Notes: generated by a model from the letters alone, not told the origin. Shown: positions 44,901 to 55,802, counted from the first letter of the stretch. The stretch is DNA of 64,000 nucleotides from Aurelia coerulea (GCA_039566865.1 CM076949.1:20870501-20934500), one strand, 5' to 3'. Program-made: numbers and translations.

Positions 44901-47632
44901 TTTTATATTTCCAGCACTCCTCATTAAGCTCCCTTGCCAGCCACTTACTCCTTCATCGAGTTGTTCAGTGTTATCAATGAATGCTTCGATAACCATAGTT
45001 TCGTCTTCATTTGATGCCTTTGTTGCACCCTTTTCATCGACACTTTCAAGGGAATGTTCTTCTAAAGTCAAAGATTCAATTTTGATAGGCTCAAGTAGAT
45101 GCGAAGGTTGATTGACTTCAACACATCCCCTTACTTTGGGTTTTTCAAAATGTGGATCTCGTTCTGCTATACCCATTACCTCAGGCACATCTTCTTTGTA
45201 TCTTTGACTGCCAGAATTTTCAAATTTTCGCTTCCAATCATTTTCACCTTCATAACCATTTCCTGAACCTTCAGCCAATTTTTCCTCTTTCCAAAACATT
45301 TCATCATCAGCAGCCTGAGTACAGTAAATGAATGTTTCAACAGCCATCCTTTTTTCATGATTCGATACTCCGGCTATGTTTGTTGTACGTTTGTTTTCAA
45401 CAAAATTATCTTCTATAACTAAAGCTTCCATTTTGATTGGCTCAAGGAGCTGCCATTCTTGTTCTGCTTCACAAATGTCTTGTTCCATGGACTTTGCAAT
45501 CAAAGAAAATTGTTCAGTTGTAGCTACATTTTCTGATTCATTTTCGTGGTAGATTTTGATAACAGAGCCACTGTTGTTCTCGTTTTCTTCATTTCCAATG
45601 CTTTCAGTAAAATGTTTTCTTCCCCAAGCAATCATTTCTTTTTGTGCTTCGAAACTATCAATACATGCCTCGCCAACGACACCCTTTTCTTGAAGCATTT
45701 TATCTTTTACGTTTGTACCACTCGTATTTACATCGAAATGCTCATTTAGCACCAAGGGCTCCATTTTTATTGGTTCCAGGAGCTGCAATTCTTGTTCTGT
45801 TCTATTAATTTCTTGTTCTATGGACTTTGCAATCACTAAACGTTGTTCATTTATAGCCACGCTTTCTGGCTCATTTTCGTGGTAGATTTGGACAGCAGAA
45901 CGTTTATCACTATTTTCCTCGTTTTCATCATGTCCAATGCATTCTGAAAGCTTTCTCTTCCCCGAGCAATCAAATCTTGCGGTTCTTCAATACTCTCAAT
46001 GCATTGCTCAGTAAACACATTTTCTTCTTGCAACAATGTACTTTTGTTGCTTGTATCATTTGTATTTACATCAAAATGTTCCTTTAGCACCAACGTCTTC
46101 ATTTTTATGGGCTCCAGGAGCTGCAATTGTTGTTCTGTTTCAACAATGTCTTGTTCCATGGACTTTGCAATCATTGAAAATTGTTCAGTTATAGCTACAC
46201 TTCTTGGTTCATTATCATGATAGAGTTTGACCACAGAACTCCCTTCAAGATTGTTCTCATTTCCTTCATTTCTAATGCATTCAGTGAAACTGTTTCTTCC
46301 CAAAGCAATCACTTTCATCTGCTGCTGCACTATTTTCAATACATGCTTCAGTAACCACACCCTCTTCTTGAAATATCGAATCCTTTTCTCTTACATCACT
46401 TGTATCTGCATCAAAATGCTCATTTAGCACCAAAGCCTCCATCTCTAATGGCTCCAGAATATGCAATTCTTGTTCAATTTCATTAAAATCTAGTTCCTTG
46501 GACTTATCAATGATTGGATGTTTCTCAGCTGTTGAAATATTTCCTCGTTCATTTTCTTCACTGTTTTCAACGGCTGCGCCTTCAATGCTTTGCATCAAAC
46601 AAATCCCGCTCTCGTCATTTCCTAAACCCTCAGCCAAGTTTTCTTCCCTCCAAACAACTTCTTCATTAGCTGCTTCAATACTGCCAATGAATTCCTCTGT
46701 AACCAAGCTATTTTCTTTGCAGCATGCATTGTTCACGTTCGCGTCAAATTTATTCCCAACGACATGCTCTTCAAAGGTCAAAGCTTCTATCTTCAATGGC
46801 ACCAGGAGGTGTAAATCCTCTTCAATGCGTGATCTGTTACTTCCAGCTGCTTTATCTTGCAGCAAACAGACATCTGCAACTTCAATATCAACATACGTTT
46901 TAGTAGCACCATGTTTGTCATCAAGCTCAAAAGTTTCATTCTTATCAATTTTCTCCAGTGTCTCTTGTTGCTTGCAAAGCACATCTTCATCAATAGAAGT
47001 ACTGATATCATGTCTCTTCCTGATATCAGTCAAGAATTCTTCATCAATAGAGGTACTTGTGTCATGTTTCAATCGCAGTTTTGCCTCTTTAACATCTAAT
47101 TTTGGAACTGAACTATCTGTGACATTATTCTTCTCTGGGTGCTCCTTAGCCTGAGCAAGGAGCAATCCAGCAGATGTCCTGATACTACTATCTCCCTCTT
47201 TTGAGCATAGACCTGCTGGCTTTCTATCTGCCTGCACGAAGATATCATCGATAATTTCAAAATCTCCACTGTCGTCATGATCCACTTTTTCCTCTCTTTC
47301 TGCCTTACTACATACAGAAACATTTGATGAAAATTTGGCTCTCTCTGATCCCCAATTCGTGCTTCTCAAAGAAGTCAAACTTCCCATCCATCTGCCAGTG
47401 CTACTTGTCCCATGCCCATCTTCACTTATGCTGTATTCTGAGTCATAAATATGCTCAAAGTCCTCATCAGAATCAAAGGCTGTAGTTTCAACATTCATGT
47501 TCACGACTTCTGTGTCAAGAGCGTTCCCATTTCTGCTTGCAGTACCATCTTCTAGTTGTTTATTTTCGTTTTGGGTCTCAGCTGCATTGTTGCTTTCTAC
47601 TTCTGCATTTCTTTCTTCATTTCCCCTGTTAC
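32918..47632 (-). CDS. Giant charged repetitive protein, 14.7-kb exon (Glu-rich repeats)
   Basis: One exon of 14,715 bp: acceptor ATCACTTTAG at 47633, donor GTAG/GTAAGTG at 32918/32917, both phase 1. It is open apart from about 120 codons in another frame (see the indel entry). The product is very acidic. In order it encodes: about 380 residues with DSDEDFEHIYDSEYS; about six ~111-residue units with the core LLEPIKMEALVLNEH (46800-45080); roughly 24 tandem units of 46 then 54 residues (44240-40700; core MREASIESTDEDRHAGTLVE); degenerate relatives to about 39200; a non-repetitive stretch; about six units around EEDDGKCNHMEEE (36900-36150); eight 43-residue units (36050-35050; core AEFEKRIEIEDEVKKEEINH); and a Ser/Asn-rich end. 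There is no globular domain, signal peptide or membrane segment. A giant disordered scaffold or spring-like protein is inference. Confidence 0.85.
35050..36050 (-). repeat. 129-bp coding repeat array, eight 43-residue units
   Basis: The plus-strand phrase GGTTGAAGATCC occurs eight times from 36001 down to 35098 at exactly 129-bp spacing (one unit is 6 bp shorter near its start). Each unit encodes LGKDLQPEMI, NKEDLSLGI and AEFEKRIEIEDEVKKEEINH. Differences between units are few, so the array expanded or was homogenised recently. Confidence 0.9.
40700..44240 (-). repeat. Coding repeat array of 138-bp and 162-bp units
   Basis: About 15 units of 138 bp (46 residues, 44240-42180) are followed in the reading direction by about 9 units of 162 bp (54 residues, 42180-40700). 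The core is REASIESTDEDRHAGTLVET then EEIDVESAFENELLENVASE. The longer unit differs by an 8-residue insertion around REQFIVGKDELLENV. Several adjacent 138-bp units encode identical peptides. Array length in the assembly may be uncertain. Confidence 0.9.
45950..46320 (-). other. Frame-shifted segment inside the 14.7-kb exon
   Basis: The main frame reads to TGA at 46283-46281, ending CFGKKQFH. The repeat unit continues instead in the next frame from about 46315 (VIALGRNSFTECIRNEG) to about 45955 (DLIARGRESFQ), then returns to the main frame (KLSECIGHDENEEN). Compared with neighbouring units, one extra base (an A in GATGAAAGTG) and two extra bases (GA in GGAAGAGAAAGC) explain this. Together they add exactly three bases, and both exon ends stay in phase 1. 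Confidence 0.8.
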
Positions 47633-47727
47633 CTAAAGTGATTAGAAAATCAAAGTTTTAGTTCAACCAGTTGAGTCAGAGAGATGTATCTTCTGTGAAA
47701 ACATCTGCACAAGAAACTATCCAACCA

Positions 47728-47897
47728 ATAGATGTTTCAGCTACTGTGCAAAAGAGCCTGGATCGAGCGCTGTTTCAATACTTTTTTGTATTAGAAGTTC
47801 GATTGAATGGCGTTAGAACTTCTATCACTATCGTGCACATTAGAATATTCTTCAATATTCATGAAGATATTCTTTTTCACAATAGCTAAAAGGTTTA
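47728..47897. mobile_element. Small MITE, second copy of the 21351-21537 family
   Basis: It shares AAAAGAGCCTGGATCGAGC, the phrase TGGCGTTAGA, TCTATCACTAT and the inverted terminus (AATAGATGTTTCAGCTAC against its near-complement AATAGCTAAAAGGTTTAT) with the nested copy in the XPG transposon. Confidence 0.6.
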
Positions 47898-48208
47898 TCA
47901 GTAAATATTTTCGAGATTTTTTGCACAATTAAAGGTGCAGTATTTCTTCCTGAGAACAGGATTTAAAGTTTCTGTTTTCTTCAAATGCCAAAAAATACCC
48001 AAATGTGCTGTTCATTATCATGTAGATTTTTGTTTCTTTAGAAGGCAACAACTGAGGTTGAAAAATATTTTGTTAATGATGGATTTGATTGAGCCAAGCA
48101 CTTGCAGTTTAAGGCAAAGTTCACGGAATCTAGTTTTTGAGAATTCTTCTTTTGGGGCTAAGATTTTACGTCTTTAATGATCGACACGTTCTCGAAACTA
48201 AGTTAAAC

Positions 48209-48522
48209 CCCCGGGGGGGGGGAGTATTTAGTATATTTGTCCGACGGGGATGTGCCGTTTTTAGGGGTATCGTTTTCACCAATTTTTTCTAGCACAGGGT
48301 ATCAAAATGAGGCAATTTTTCTAGAGCAGGTTATCAAAACATGTCAAAGGGGAATATTCTGCTAGATCGGGTCGTCTTTCGGTCAAATTTCATGTTTTTG
48401 AGTATACTTTTCACCAATTTGTTCTAGAACAGGTTATCATTTTGAGCGAAAAATTCTGGAGCAGGTTAAAAAAAAATTTTCGTGGGCACACCCCCGTACA
48501 AATTTAAGTCAAGTAAGCCCTC
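48209..48522. mobile_element. Poly-G-ended short element, family 2, copy 2
   Basis: A G run then AGTATTTAGTATATTTGTCC at the left; the right part GGGCACACCCCCGTACAAAT and TTAAGTCAAGTAAGCCC matches the end of the copy at 2534-2838. The interior carries the shared phrase GGGGATGTGCCGTTTT. Confidence 0.55.
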
Positions 48523-48559
48523 AGCTTTACTTAAAATTTTCAAATTGATTTTGCAGTTT

Positions 48560-49142
48560 TTTTGTATGATTTTGCAAACAGTGCAATACAATAGCAACAG
48601 TTGCGTTTGATTGACACCTCAATTCAAAGCGAATAGCGACTGCAGACAAAGGAAATTCTCTCAACCAGTAATTTTAAACAAAAGCCGTAAAAGTTTCTTT
48701 GAAACTAGTAGGGCAAACTCTCGCCTTGTGCAAGTGAAAGGTGGTTTTTAAGATAAGTTACGTGCTTATAACGAAAGTAGAACGGTCAATCTAAAGATCT
48801 GCCTGGCGGATTTTGTTTATTTGATTCAAAATTCGAGCAGAAGGTATTGTAATTTTCGCGTATTTAGGGCTTAAATGAAAAACGATTACAAAACAGCTCC
48901 TGAAGCAAACAAACAAAATCCGCCAGACAGGACTTTAGATTTACCCTTTTTCTTTCGTCGTAAGCACGTAACTTCTCTCAAAAACAACCCTTCGCTTGTA
49001 CGAGGCGAATGTTTGTCCTACTAGTTTCGGGGAAACTATTGCGGCTTTGTTTATGAATTACTGGTTGAGAGAATTTCTATTGTCTGCAGTCGCTAGTCGC
49101 TTTGAATTGAGGTGTCAATCAAATGCAGCTGTTGCTATTGAC
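48560..49142. mobile_element. Palindromic hAT-like MITE, another copy
   Basis: It matches copy 1 (154-752) through both arms: TAGCAACAGTTGCGTTTGAT on the left and CAATCAAATGCAGCTGTTGC on the right, with GATTTTGTTTATTTGATTCA in the centre. The outer ends are degraded and no clean duplication is seen. Confidence 0.7.
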
Positions 49143-49504
49143 CTTGGGTTCCAAATCTTTAAAAATCGGCATGAAACGGTGGGTGTAAGATTCCATGACC
49201 TTCTAGTTGAATGGCTTGCAACAAACTTCAGCTATCTACCTATAATTAGACTGTTGGACTCACTTGAGAAATAGCCGAAAAATTTCATGACAGAATATGA
49301 TTAATGTTCGTTAAAACATTTTTAATAGCATTTTAAGCCAATCTGAAGGGCGTGGCCACAAAAATTTTCCCGGGGGAGTACCCCCGGACCCCCCACTTTT
49401 TAGGCTCGCTTCGCTCGCCTTCGGTCTTGATTGCCCTTACGTTCCTAGTCGCCCCCCTTGCCCTACCACCGCTCCGGCGTCCCTGGACTCACTGGCTCAC
49501 TGGG

Positions 49505-49918
49505 GGGAAGGGGGGGGGTTCTTCCATAGTAAAAGTACCTGGGGATGTGCCGTGACGAAGGGTATACTTTTTCGGACTTCTAGTCTAGCCAAGGGTATAC
49601 TTTTTTGCAATTTTGGCCAGCAACGTTCTAGCCAAGGGTATCATTTTTGACTATATTGGTCTAGCAAACGGTCATGATAACATATTTGGCACAAATTTGA
49701 CAATATTGGTCGAGTAAATGGTCAAAATTGGTCTAGCCAAGGGTACCATTTTCGTAAAAATTGGTTCAGACAATGGTCAAATTGGTCTAGCCAAGGGTAC
49801 CATTTTCGTAGAAATTAGTCTATTAGTCTAGCCAACGGTACCCTTTTGAAGATGCTCGCGGCAGACCCCTACCCAAAATTTGGCCAAGAACCCCCTCCCC
49901 CCCCCCCCCCGTGGTTGG
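49505..49918. mobile_element. Poly-G/poly-C-ended short element, family 1, copy 3
   Basis: A G run, TTCTTCCATAGTAAAAGTAC at the left, and CCAAGAACCCCC with a C run and GTGG at the right. The interior iterates GTCTAGCCAAGGGTACCATT and related phrases at least five times. It has the same orientation as the copy at 1583-1865. Confidence 0.65.
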
Positions 49919-49980
49919 ACTTTTCAGAAATTGTGAATATTTGTCGAAATTACAGCGTATTTTATATTCTAACTCATGAA

Positions 49981-50580
49981 GATGAGACGTCATCAAATTT
50001 CTAAATCATAAACCAGAAGAGTGATAGACTTTTGTTTGATACCATATTGTAGACATTCGGAAACTATAGTTTTTTTGGAAATTATCTCATGTTACGTCAA
50101 ACAGTTTAGAAATTACGATGGTTTTAAGTTTTTTTGAAAATGTTTCTTGAATTCTTGAAAAAGAAGAATAACACTCTAAATCTGAAAACATTGAGGATTT
50201 CAGAAAATTCCAACGGTAGAATTATAGAGAAATAGCTATTGTAAGCATAGGTTCCAAATCTTTAAAAAGGCTGGTGTAAAATTGAGTGATCTATTCCTTT
50301 GAACTGAATGACTTCAAAGAAACTTTAGCTATTTCTCTATAATTCTACCGTTGGATTTTTCTGAAATCTCTAATATTTTCAGAGTTAGAATGTTGTTCCT
50401 CTCAGCAAAAATTTTCAAACAAACTTAAAACCATCGTAATTTCTAAACCGCTCGACGTAAATTGACGTAATTTCGAAGAAAACCATAGTTTATGAATTCC
50501 TACAATGTGGTATCAAGCAAAAGTCTGTCACTCAATCTGGTTTATGAATTAGAAATTTGATGACGTCACATTCTCAAATG
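49981..50580. mobile_element. Large palindromic element (~600 bp)
   Basis: The arms 49981-50230 and about 50330-50580 are inverted repeats: GACGTCATCAAATTTCTAAA pairs with TTAGAAATTTGATGACGTC. Similar single arms lie at 28977-29120 and 17105-17150, so it is a dispersed family. A related block repeats at 49143-49270 and 50240-50330. Confidence 0.65.
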
Positions 50581-50989
50581 AGCTGAAATTTGAAATACGC
50601 TGCAATTTTGAAAAGAATTCAAAATTTCTGGAAAGTCCAACGGTAGAATTATAGATAAGTATCTAAAGTTTCTTTCAAGCCATTCAATCAGAAGAAATAG
50701 GTCATTGAATTTTAAACCCACCTTTTTACGCCGAGTTAAAAATTTGGAACCTATGTTGCTACTGTATTACAAAATCTGCCCTTGTTCTGCTATGCAATTT
50801 CGTTTATGAAGGGCAAATTTTGCATCGTTGTGCAAAAACGTCATCACATTTTTGGAACCGTTTTTGAATTAACGAATTGACATGCAAAAAAATTATTCGA
50901 AGTTAACTACCTCTGGGTGAGTAAAAAAAGTATAGTGTTTACCAGAAGATACATTCCAGAAATCCTCCAAATTCAGCGTACTACAGTAA

Positions 50990-51412
50990 ATCCCCGCATA
51001 TAAGAATCTACCAAACAAGAACCTACAGGCTGTTTTTTATAAGTTATGCACCTTGTAATTAAGAACTTGTTTCAGTTTGATGAAAAGTATGCTCTTATTG
51101 CAGGAGTAGCAAAGTTCATTTTAGATTATCATTACTGAGGTAATTTTGTCTCAGTTGGCTGCTAAAGTTTGAATCTCCTCCTCTGCTGTTTGTAAGCTTA
51201 GAATTTGTTACCCTAGGTACACACTAACTTTGCCAAAGCAAATAACAGGGCTGGACATCTTTGGTAAAGATTCTAAAACGGCCTACACAAGGCACTCTTC
51301 AAATAAGAACCTTTATGCCTTGAAATAGTCTTAGTACCTTTACTATAAGAACCTATTTCAGCTTGGCTGTCAAAAAAGTAAGTTCTTATATGAAGGGATT
51401 CACTGTGTGGTT
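50990..51412. mobile_element. Tc1/mariner-like MITE (CAGTAAATCC ends)
   Basis: The left end TACAGTAAATCCCCGCATAT pairs with the right end ATATGAAGGGATTCACTG. The interior contains repeated AAGAACCTA phrases. A TA precedes the left end but the right flank is TG. Confidence 0.55.
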
Positions 51413-51720
51413 CATATCATAGCGCAACAAATGCAAACGTAGATTTGGAAGTCTATTTCATTAAAATCAATCATTTCGTCTTGGAATTGTTGGTAAGTTT
51501 CCTTGGAAGTTGTTTATAGCTTGAAAAGGGACTGGAAGTTACAACCAAAGTTGTCAGCTTTCAGCTTTAAAACATGCTTTCGACTATGGCATATATCACA
51601 TTTCTTGTTATACACGTATTTTTATGTAAGAAACTAAGAATTTCAGCCAGCATATTAAAATGATGATGAGTTCATGAATGTCTTCTGAAAAGCAAAGATA
51701 AGCCATGCAAATGCAATACA

Positions 51721-52184
51721 CAGTAAAAACCCGCATACAAGAACCACCCACTTATAAGAACCTAAGGCCTAAAATTTTCTAATTTCACCCCATTACAGAA
51801 GAGCCTATTCATCCTGAAATTCAAGGAAGGTTCTTATCTTAAAAAAGTTGAATGTAAACTACTGGTTGGTAATATGTGATAAATGTTTTAAGAAATTTAG
51901 ACAAATACTTAAGTAGATACAAAGCATATACAAACAATTCTTTGTAAATGGATTTGATACAGCTAAGGTCAGGTAGATCAGGTGGTTCAAATTGTGTTAT
52001 GATAGTGAGTATGCGAAAACCTTGTTTTCTTATATTTGGCCTAAATTCCTGAAGATCTGTAATTAGTTCTTTTGATAAGAACCTGAGAACCTTGCATCCT
52101 ATTTTCAAGAATAGTATCACATACATAAGAACCTAACCAGGGTGATTTCAAAATGTAAGGTTCTTATATGCGGATTTTTACTGT
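51721..52184. mobile_element. Tc1/mariner-like MITE, related second copy
   Basis: The left end CAGTAAAAACCCGCATACAA pairs with TATATGCGGATTTTTACTG on the right. It is the same family as 50990-51412, with repeated TAAGAACCTA phrases inside. Confidence 0.6.
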
Positions 52185-52409
52185 ATAATTTTTTTTCCAC
52201 CGTAGGGGCTGTTCGTGCTCGCTGTCAGTGTTCATAAGAACAGTTTATTATCATTTCTATTCTTTTGTCCAGCGTGTTGAAAACAGCTCCATAACACAAT
52301 TCTTGATAACTCGAAAGGGAATTCTATTTTAGGGACATAGATTTTGATATCTAAGTTAGCATTTTTACCAAAAAGAATGCATACAGTACGTACGATGATA
52401 TTGGTTGAT

Positions 52410-53055
52410 CTTTCAAGGTGTCCCAAAAAAGTTGCACCCCGTTGGTATGGCTGCTGGGGAGGAGCTGTAACTTTGATTATCTCATTTGTACAAAGTTGCA
52501 TATGATCAACCTGGTTCCTAGGGCCAGCTTCCTACGTCAGTACTGATGACCTAAGGAAGACAATGGTGGGCCTGGGAACGAGGTTGGCATATGATAGGCT
52601 TTAACTTAGAGTTTGAGACCTTGTTTGAGTATATCTGACAAGTGGTTGTTGATTTTTGGAGCAGGAAAGCCAAAGTAAGTGGTTTTGCTTGAAAAACAAA
52701 ATACAATAAATTTTGAAACTAGGCTTATTGCATTGTATTAAGATTTTTTTTTAATTTTGAAAAGTTGTTTCTCTATAAGCCTACTCTATTTGCCCGTTTA
52801 GAAATGTACCAAAAATTCGAATTCAACGCTGAAATGCTTTTTTTCAAATTTATTAGATTTGACGTTGCTGGAGAACAAATGAAAGTGCTGCTTTTGAAGC
52901 AACCACTTATCTTGCCTTTCCTGTACCATAAACCAGCAACCACTTGTCAGATAGACTCTAGCATGTTCTCAAACTCAAAGTTGAAGCCTCTTCTATGCAA
53001 CTGTGTAGAAAACGGGGCAATTGAAGTTGGCAGCTTGTTTACAGCAATTATCTAG
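52410..53055. mobile_element. MITE related to the 26950-27256 fragment
   Basis: GGTGTCCCAAAAAAGTTGCA near the left resembles the CAGGGTGTCCCAAA terminus; the right part (AATTCAACGCTGAAATGCTT through GCAACTGTGTAGAAAACGGG) matches the fragment at 26950-27256. The ends are degraded. Confidence 0.5.
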
Positions 53056-53177
53056 TTTTATCATTGAGAATTATCGCTGCCCCAAAAAGCTGGAGCCGTT
53101 AGTCCCAGGATTTGAACAGTAAGGTCCATGAGTCGTAGATGGAGTGAAGTGGTAAATCTATTGACTGATCGGTGACT

Positions 53178-54261
53178 CAGTGGCGTCGTGGCCGGGGGGG
53201 GGGCCAGGGGGGGCCATGGCCCCCCCTGTGAAAATGTTGTCGGAAAATTCGTCAGTTTTTCATCCTTGTCGGAAAAATCGAAAAAAATCGAATTAATCCA
53301 TTTTCCTCACATAGCTACTTTATGGCAATCCAAATGTGTACATGAAATATCACTTTTTCGATCGCAAAACGTAGTTTTTGATGAAAAAGTAGGTTTTTCG
53401 GCAAAAAACTAGGTCCCTCGTTCGTTTTTCTGCAAAATTCCTTTTTTAATCGAAAGAAGTGTGTTTTCTGTTGGAAAAATAGACACATAGGCGCAAAAAG
53501 TTTCGGACGAATAAATTTCAGAAAATGCTCTCAGTCAAAACATTCTTGGACTTTTCCCCCGAAAATTTGGTCGTTTTACAAACATTTTAGTGACTAAAAA
53601 CGACAAATTTACAATTTATTTTGCACGTTTCATACTTAAAAAATGTCATGCATTTATGGTGTGTGCACCAAGCTTTCAATGAGTTGCTCGTCAGAATTTG
53701 CACAAGTGAATATTGTTGAGGAAGGTGGAAATGATTACTAAGATGGGATTACTTTTAGTTTCTGTGATTGGATGCTTATAGAAATGAAGATTAATATCAA
53801 GCTATCACGTTGTTATCTAAAATTTGAAAACGATCTATTTTTCAGTGCTATTGAGGTCCTTTTTTTCGAAATTTCCCATCAAAAACAAATAGTAGATTCT
53901 TCAAAATAGGGGCGTTTTGCAACGATCTAAAGGGCGTGGTCACAGAAAATTTTCCCGGGGGCAAGCCCCCAGACCCCCAGTTTTCCTCCCTCCTTGCGCA
54001 TCTAGCTTCAGCCTCACCTCCAACACCAATCAAGTCTCGACAACAGCCTCACATCCAACAAGAATCGCCTCTTAACAGGACTGCTGCGTCCCTTTGAACA
54101 ATTCTTCGCTATTATGGAACTTTTATGTGACAAAATTTCTGAGACATTTTGCCACTTTTTATACATTATATTCCTGCTTAATTTTTGTCGGAAAAATGTC
54201 TCTTTGTCGGAAAATTCTGACCCTTGGCCCCCCCTAAAATCATGCTCCCACGACGCCACTG
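53178..54261. mobile_element. Non-autonomous hAT element with perfect 8-bp duplication
   Basis: It begins CAGTGGCGTCGTGGCC and ends with the complement CCACGACGCCACTG. The identical 8 bases cggtgact flank both sides (53170-53177 and 54262-54269). The CAGTGGCGT terminus plus an 8-bp duplication is diagnostic for the hAT superfamily. GTCGGAAAA phrases near both ends extend the inverted arrangement. No transposase ORF is present. The internal segment GGGCGTGGTCACAGAAAATT with the C-rich stretch after it also occurs at 49348-49410. Confidence 0.9.
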
Positions 54262-54780
54262 CGGTGACTGATTTATTGATTGGCATAATCATCTGAGTGA
54301 TCATGGAATGATCGATCGATTAATTGACTACTAAGCTGACAAACTCATTACTGGAGTTGCTGCCCAGTCCTCCAAATGAGAGTAAATTTGAACCTTTTTG
54401 AAAAATTCCTGATCTGGCTTTATGCCACCTTGCCTCACCCACAGACGCCCACAGACCAAACGAAGAAATCCTCGTTTGGTTTGCGGGTCAAGCTAATGCA
54501 CCCAGGATCTCATACATTTCAAAATTTATGCTAACCTACTTTGCATACGAATTGTTTTGATTTCTGCGAAAGCCGCTAAAACTATCCATGCGTGACCTTG
54601 CCAATTTGAATAAGACTCTTATTGCGTCGTTCATAAATGGAAACAGTTTCCTTAAATCGTATATCTGTTGTCTCAGTTGTGCCTCCAAAATACTCCTGTG
54701 AAATTGCAGAAGCTGAATTTAAATTGATTCTCAAAAGGTAACATTTTGAGTAACGTATTGATATTGATAAACATGCTTAC

Positions 54781-54890
54781 CTGTTGGCAAAATCTTCTGC
54801 AAGGCACTCAGCAGCAAAAACATATTTATGGTCCTCTAAAATCTCTATGCTATCTACTATTACGTCTTCAGAGGTAAATTTCAGCAGCAT
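54781..54890 (-). CDS. Candidate first coding exon of the giant gene
   Basis: A strong donor, CAACAG/GTAAGCATG, ends an open stretch at 54781. Two starts are possible. ATG at 54890 gives 36 residues (MLLKFTSED and on, ending ECLAEDFAN) in phase 2, which would create an immediate stop if joined to the 47632 acceptor. ATG at 54823 gives MFLLLSALQKILPT in phase 1, which joins the 47632 exon in frame (then GNRGNEERNAEV). The exon sits between the giant gene and the 3' end of the next gene upstream, where a first exon should be. Upstream ATGs weaken the second start. Another small exon could fit in the 7.1-kb intron. Confidence 0.35.
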
Positions 54891-55802
54891 TCTTGCATCA
54901 TGGTAAATCCATGGTCAGCTCCTGCTTTGTATTTTGTATTTCTTTTACATAAATGTCCACTTGACTATTTAAACTGTTGACCGCCTGTCGTTCAATGTTT
55001 ATGCTTTCAAAATATCTCGCGATTTGTGCAGAGTAGGAGGGATGGTGTGTTTCGTCTTACTTTACTGATCTTTTCAAAATATGCTGATCTCCTCGTAATC
55101 AAGGGTCTTATCGTCAGCTAAAGATGCCTCTATATTATAAGGTTGATATCACTTTGCTGAAAATGCGCGGTGCGTGCATTCTAAGCCTGAATTCACCTCT
55201 CGTGTCTGCCCTGGATTTCGTTCTCGGAAAGGATGTAAAGCGTGAAATAAGGCTCTCTGCACCCCAAATATAGTTTTTATTCCACGTTGGAAAGAAGAGC
55301 ATCGTCGCCAAATACTGAATCGCTGTCAGATTAGCATGCCCCTGTAAAATTTGAGCCAATCAAATTTCGTCTAAAACAAAACAAACGCAAACTTATGCAT
55401 GCCTCACCCTACCATAGACAATTTAGTGAGAAGGGTGGGAAGGTCGAGCAAATTTGGACCTATTTACTTGCATTTATTCCTGCTTTTAACCAATCTGATA
55501 GCTCAATTTCGGAGGGGGGGGGCGTGGTGGTATGTTAGCTTGTAAGCCAATTAGCAATTCAAAATTTGGGGCATATGCTTTAAAAGACTCATTACCCTTG
55601 CTGAAAAAGTATCTGAAATTAGCAGTGATTTTATCCTCACTTTTGTACCAGGCAAGATACCTAGTTGATCTCTTTGATTACAAATTGTATCTCTGTGATG
55701 TTACTTGTCAGATAGTACAATAGAAAGGAACAATTTCAATTTGTTTTCAGACATCTAAACGCAAAAGATCAAAATAAAAGTCATTTATAGAGACAAATTT
55801 CA
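54891..55802. other. Intergenic stretch between two minus-strand genes
   Basis: About 0.9 kb between the candidate first exon and the stop codon of the next gene. By position it should hold the giant gene's promoter, but I see no convincing TATA box or other core element. It includes a short poly-G stretch near 55513-55522. Confidence 0.35.

Larger units (their letters stand above)
47633..54780 (-). other. Presumed first intron of the giant gene, transposon-rich
   Basis: If the exon at 54781-54890 is real, this 7.1 kb is intron with donor CAACAG/GTAAGC and acceptor ATCACTTTAG. It is almost wholly made of repeats: a small MITE, a family-2 poly-G element, a palindromic hAT-like MITE, a family-1 poly-G element, a large palindrome, two mariner-like MITEs, a further MITE and the hAT element at 53178-54261. 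No other exon candidate was found in it. Confidence 0.5.

Noticed and set aside
45950..46320. Programmed ribosomal frameshifting in the giant gene
   Set aside because: No slippery heptamer or obvious downstream structure at either shift point; indels in short runs explain it more simply.
33031..47154. Plus-strand Ser-rich ORFs inside the 14.7-kb exon
   Set aside because: They repeat with the same period as the minus-strand unit and are antisense shadows.
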